Notes under the pieces: model-generated
What the model was told of the DNA's origin: nothing
Database searches by the model: none
Seen by the model: only the letters and a program-made list of their open reading frames with translations
Made by a program: the position numbers and the translations under genes
Shown here: positions 6,365 through 6,820 of the stretch, piece by piece
Layout: the number at the start of each line of letters is the position of its first letter
Position numbering within the stretch: the first letter of the stretch is position 1
Assembly: GCA_003645395.1 (NCBI GenBank)
Contig: QNFC01000094.1
Span: 1-6,820 of the forward strand
Direction of reading: 5' to 3'
Source of the DNA: Gammaproteobacteria bacterium
Lineage (GTDB): Bacteria > Pseudomonadota > Gammaproteobacteria > Immundisolibacterales > Immundisolibacteraceae
DNA: 6,820 bases

Positions 6365-6820
6365 GATTTTTCTCCTGCGTTGACCCACTCCATCACCGTG
6401 GCATGCTGATGGCGTACGGCCACCTCGGGATCGAAAGTGGCGTTTAAATGAGTAAGCACACCCGATTCCAACATTTCCTGGGTATCTTCCAGCGTACTCA
6501 GGTCTTCATAAACAATGTCGCGCAGAATCACTTTGGTGTGCTCCTGGGCAATTTTCTCGCTCGGCGTTTTAGCATCCTTCTGATAGATATTCATAATCCA
6601 GACAGTTTCGTTCTCCGACACCGGCCGGAAGTTGTAAGTGAAATACCAGCCCGGACCCACATCAACGAAAAAATTTGGAAAGAACACGTTGATATCAAAC
6701 CACCAGTTGTCGTCATTGCTGGGGTTCAAGCCGCCCATGGTGTTCTGGTCACCGGGAGTAAAACTGACCCCGTATTTCCAGGCAATTGCCTCCGCAGGTG
6801 AGGGCTTGTGTTCGGGATTA
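6361..6820 (-). CDS. Rieske-type aromatic ring-hydroxylating oxygenase alpha subunit, C-terminal part (cut by window edge)
   Basis: The minus-strand frame is open from the right edge to the TGA at 6361, giving about 152 visible residues. The methionine at 6738 is internal, because open coding continues upstream of it through AIAWKYGVSFTPGDQNT. The visible part matches the catalytic domain of ring-hydroxylating oxygenase alpha subunits: FFPNFFVDVGPGWYFTYNF, then RPVSENETVWIMNIYQ, the EDLSTLEDTQ segment (Asp at about 6502-6504 is a probable ligand of the mononuclear iron), ESGVL, and the closing PEVAVRHQH. The Rieske [2Fe-2S] domain and the two iron-binding His residues would lie outside the window. 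Such enzymes hydroxylate aromatic rings or demethylate substrates, with electrons from a reductase encoded elsewhere. The substrate cannot be predicted. The stop overlaps the next gene's start by ATGA. Confidence 0.88.
   Translation of the reverse strand, partial: NPEHKPSPAEAIAWKYGVSFTPGDQNTMGGLNPSNDDNWWFDINVFFPNFFVDVGPGWYFTYNFRPVSENETVWIMNIYQKDAKTPSEKIAQEHTKVILRDIVYEDLSTLEDTQEMLESGVLTHLNATFDPEVAVRHQHATVMEWVNAGEKS
6371..6376 (-). promoter_or_regulatory. Shine-Dalgarno deciding the start of the 108-residue gene
   Basis: AGGAGA on the minus strand lies 6 bases before the ATG at 6364, inside the end of the oxygenase gene. It supports this start over the alternative start at 6388, and it fits translational coupling. 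Confidence 0.75.

Overview
The window looks like a gammaproteobacterial chromosome segment, probably from a marine or aquatic heterotroph. The support is indirect: moderate GC, a Rieske oxygenase and CoA-transferases suited to acid or aromatic catabolism, an OprO/OprP-type porin, and a YrbG-like calcium/sodium antiporter. No rRNA, tRNA, CRISPR array, insertion sequence or phage gene was seen. The genus cannot be fixed from this sequence alone.

Layout. (1) Positions 50-325 (+) encode a small YkgJ-type cysteine-cluster protein. It converges on (2) a minus-strand pair at 2856-376, an acetyl-CoA hydrolase/transferase-family enzyme (butyryl-CoA:acetate or 4-hydroxybutyrate CoA-transferase-like) followed 6 bases later by a family III (CaiB/BaiF) CoA-transferase homologue. 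(3) A divergent intergenic region of about 205 bases, rich in TACC/GGTA dyads, separates that pair from a plus-strand calcium/sodium antiporter (3062-4054, TTG start). (4) A minus-strand pair at 5840-4075 encodes a phosphate-selective-porin-family outer-membrane protein and a two-helix DUF2061 membrane protein. (5) An intergenic region at 5841-6037 carries a 14-bp perfect palindrome and a strong intrinsic terminator. (6) A minus-strand operon enters from the right edge: the C-terminal part of a Rieske-type ring-hydroxylating oxygenase alpha subunit, translationally coupled by an ATGA overlap to a 108-residue protein of unknown function. The terminator follows that gene.

Functional reading. 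The two CoA-transferase genes probably form one transcription unit acting on a carboxylic acid and its CoA thioester. Their substrates cannot be read from sequence. The oxygenase and its small companion form a second catabolic unit. The porin/DUF2061 pair and the antiporter are envelope and ion-transport genes with no obvious link to the catabolic units. No clearly new system is evident. The best leads are the altered catalytic motif of the CaiB-like protein, the unknown oxygenase companion, and the palindrome upstream of the porin.
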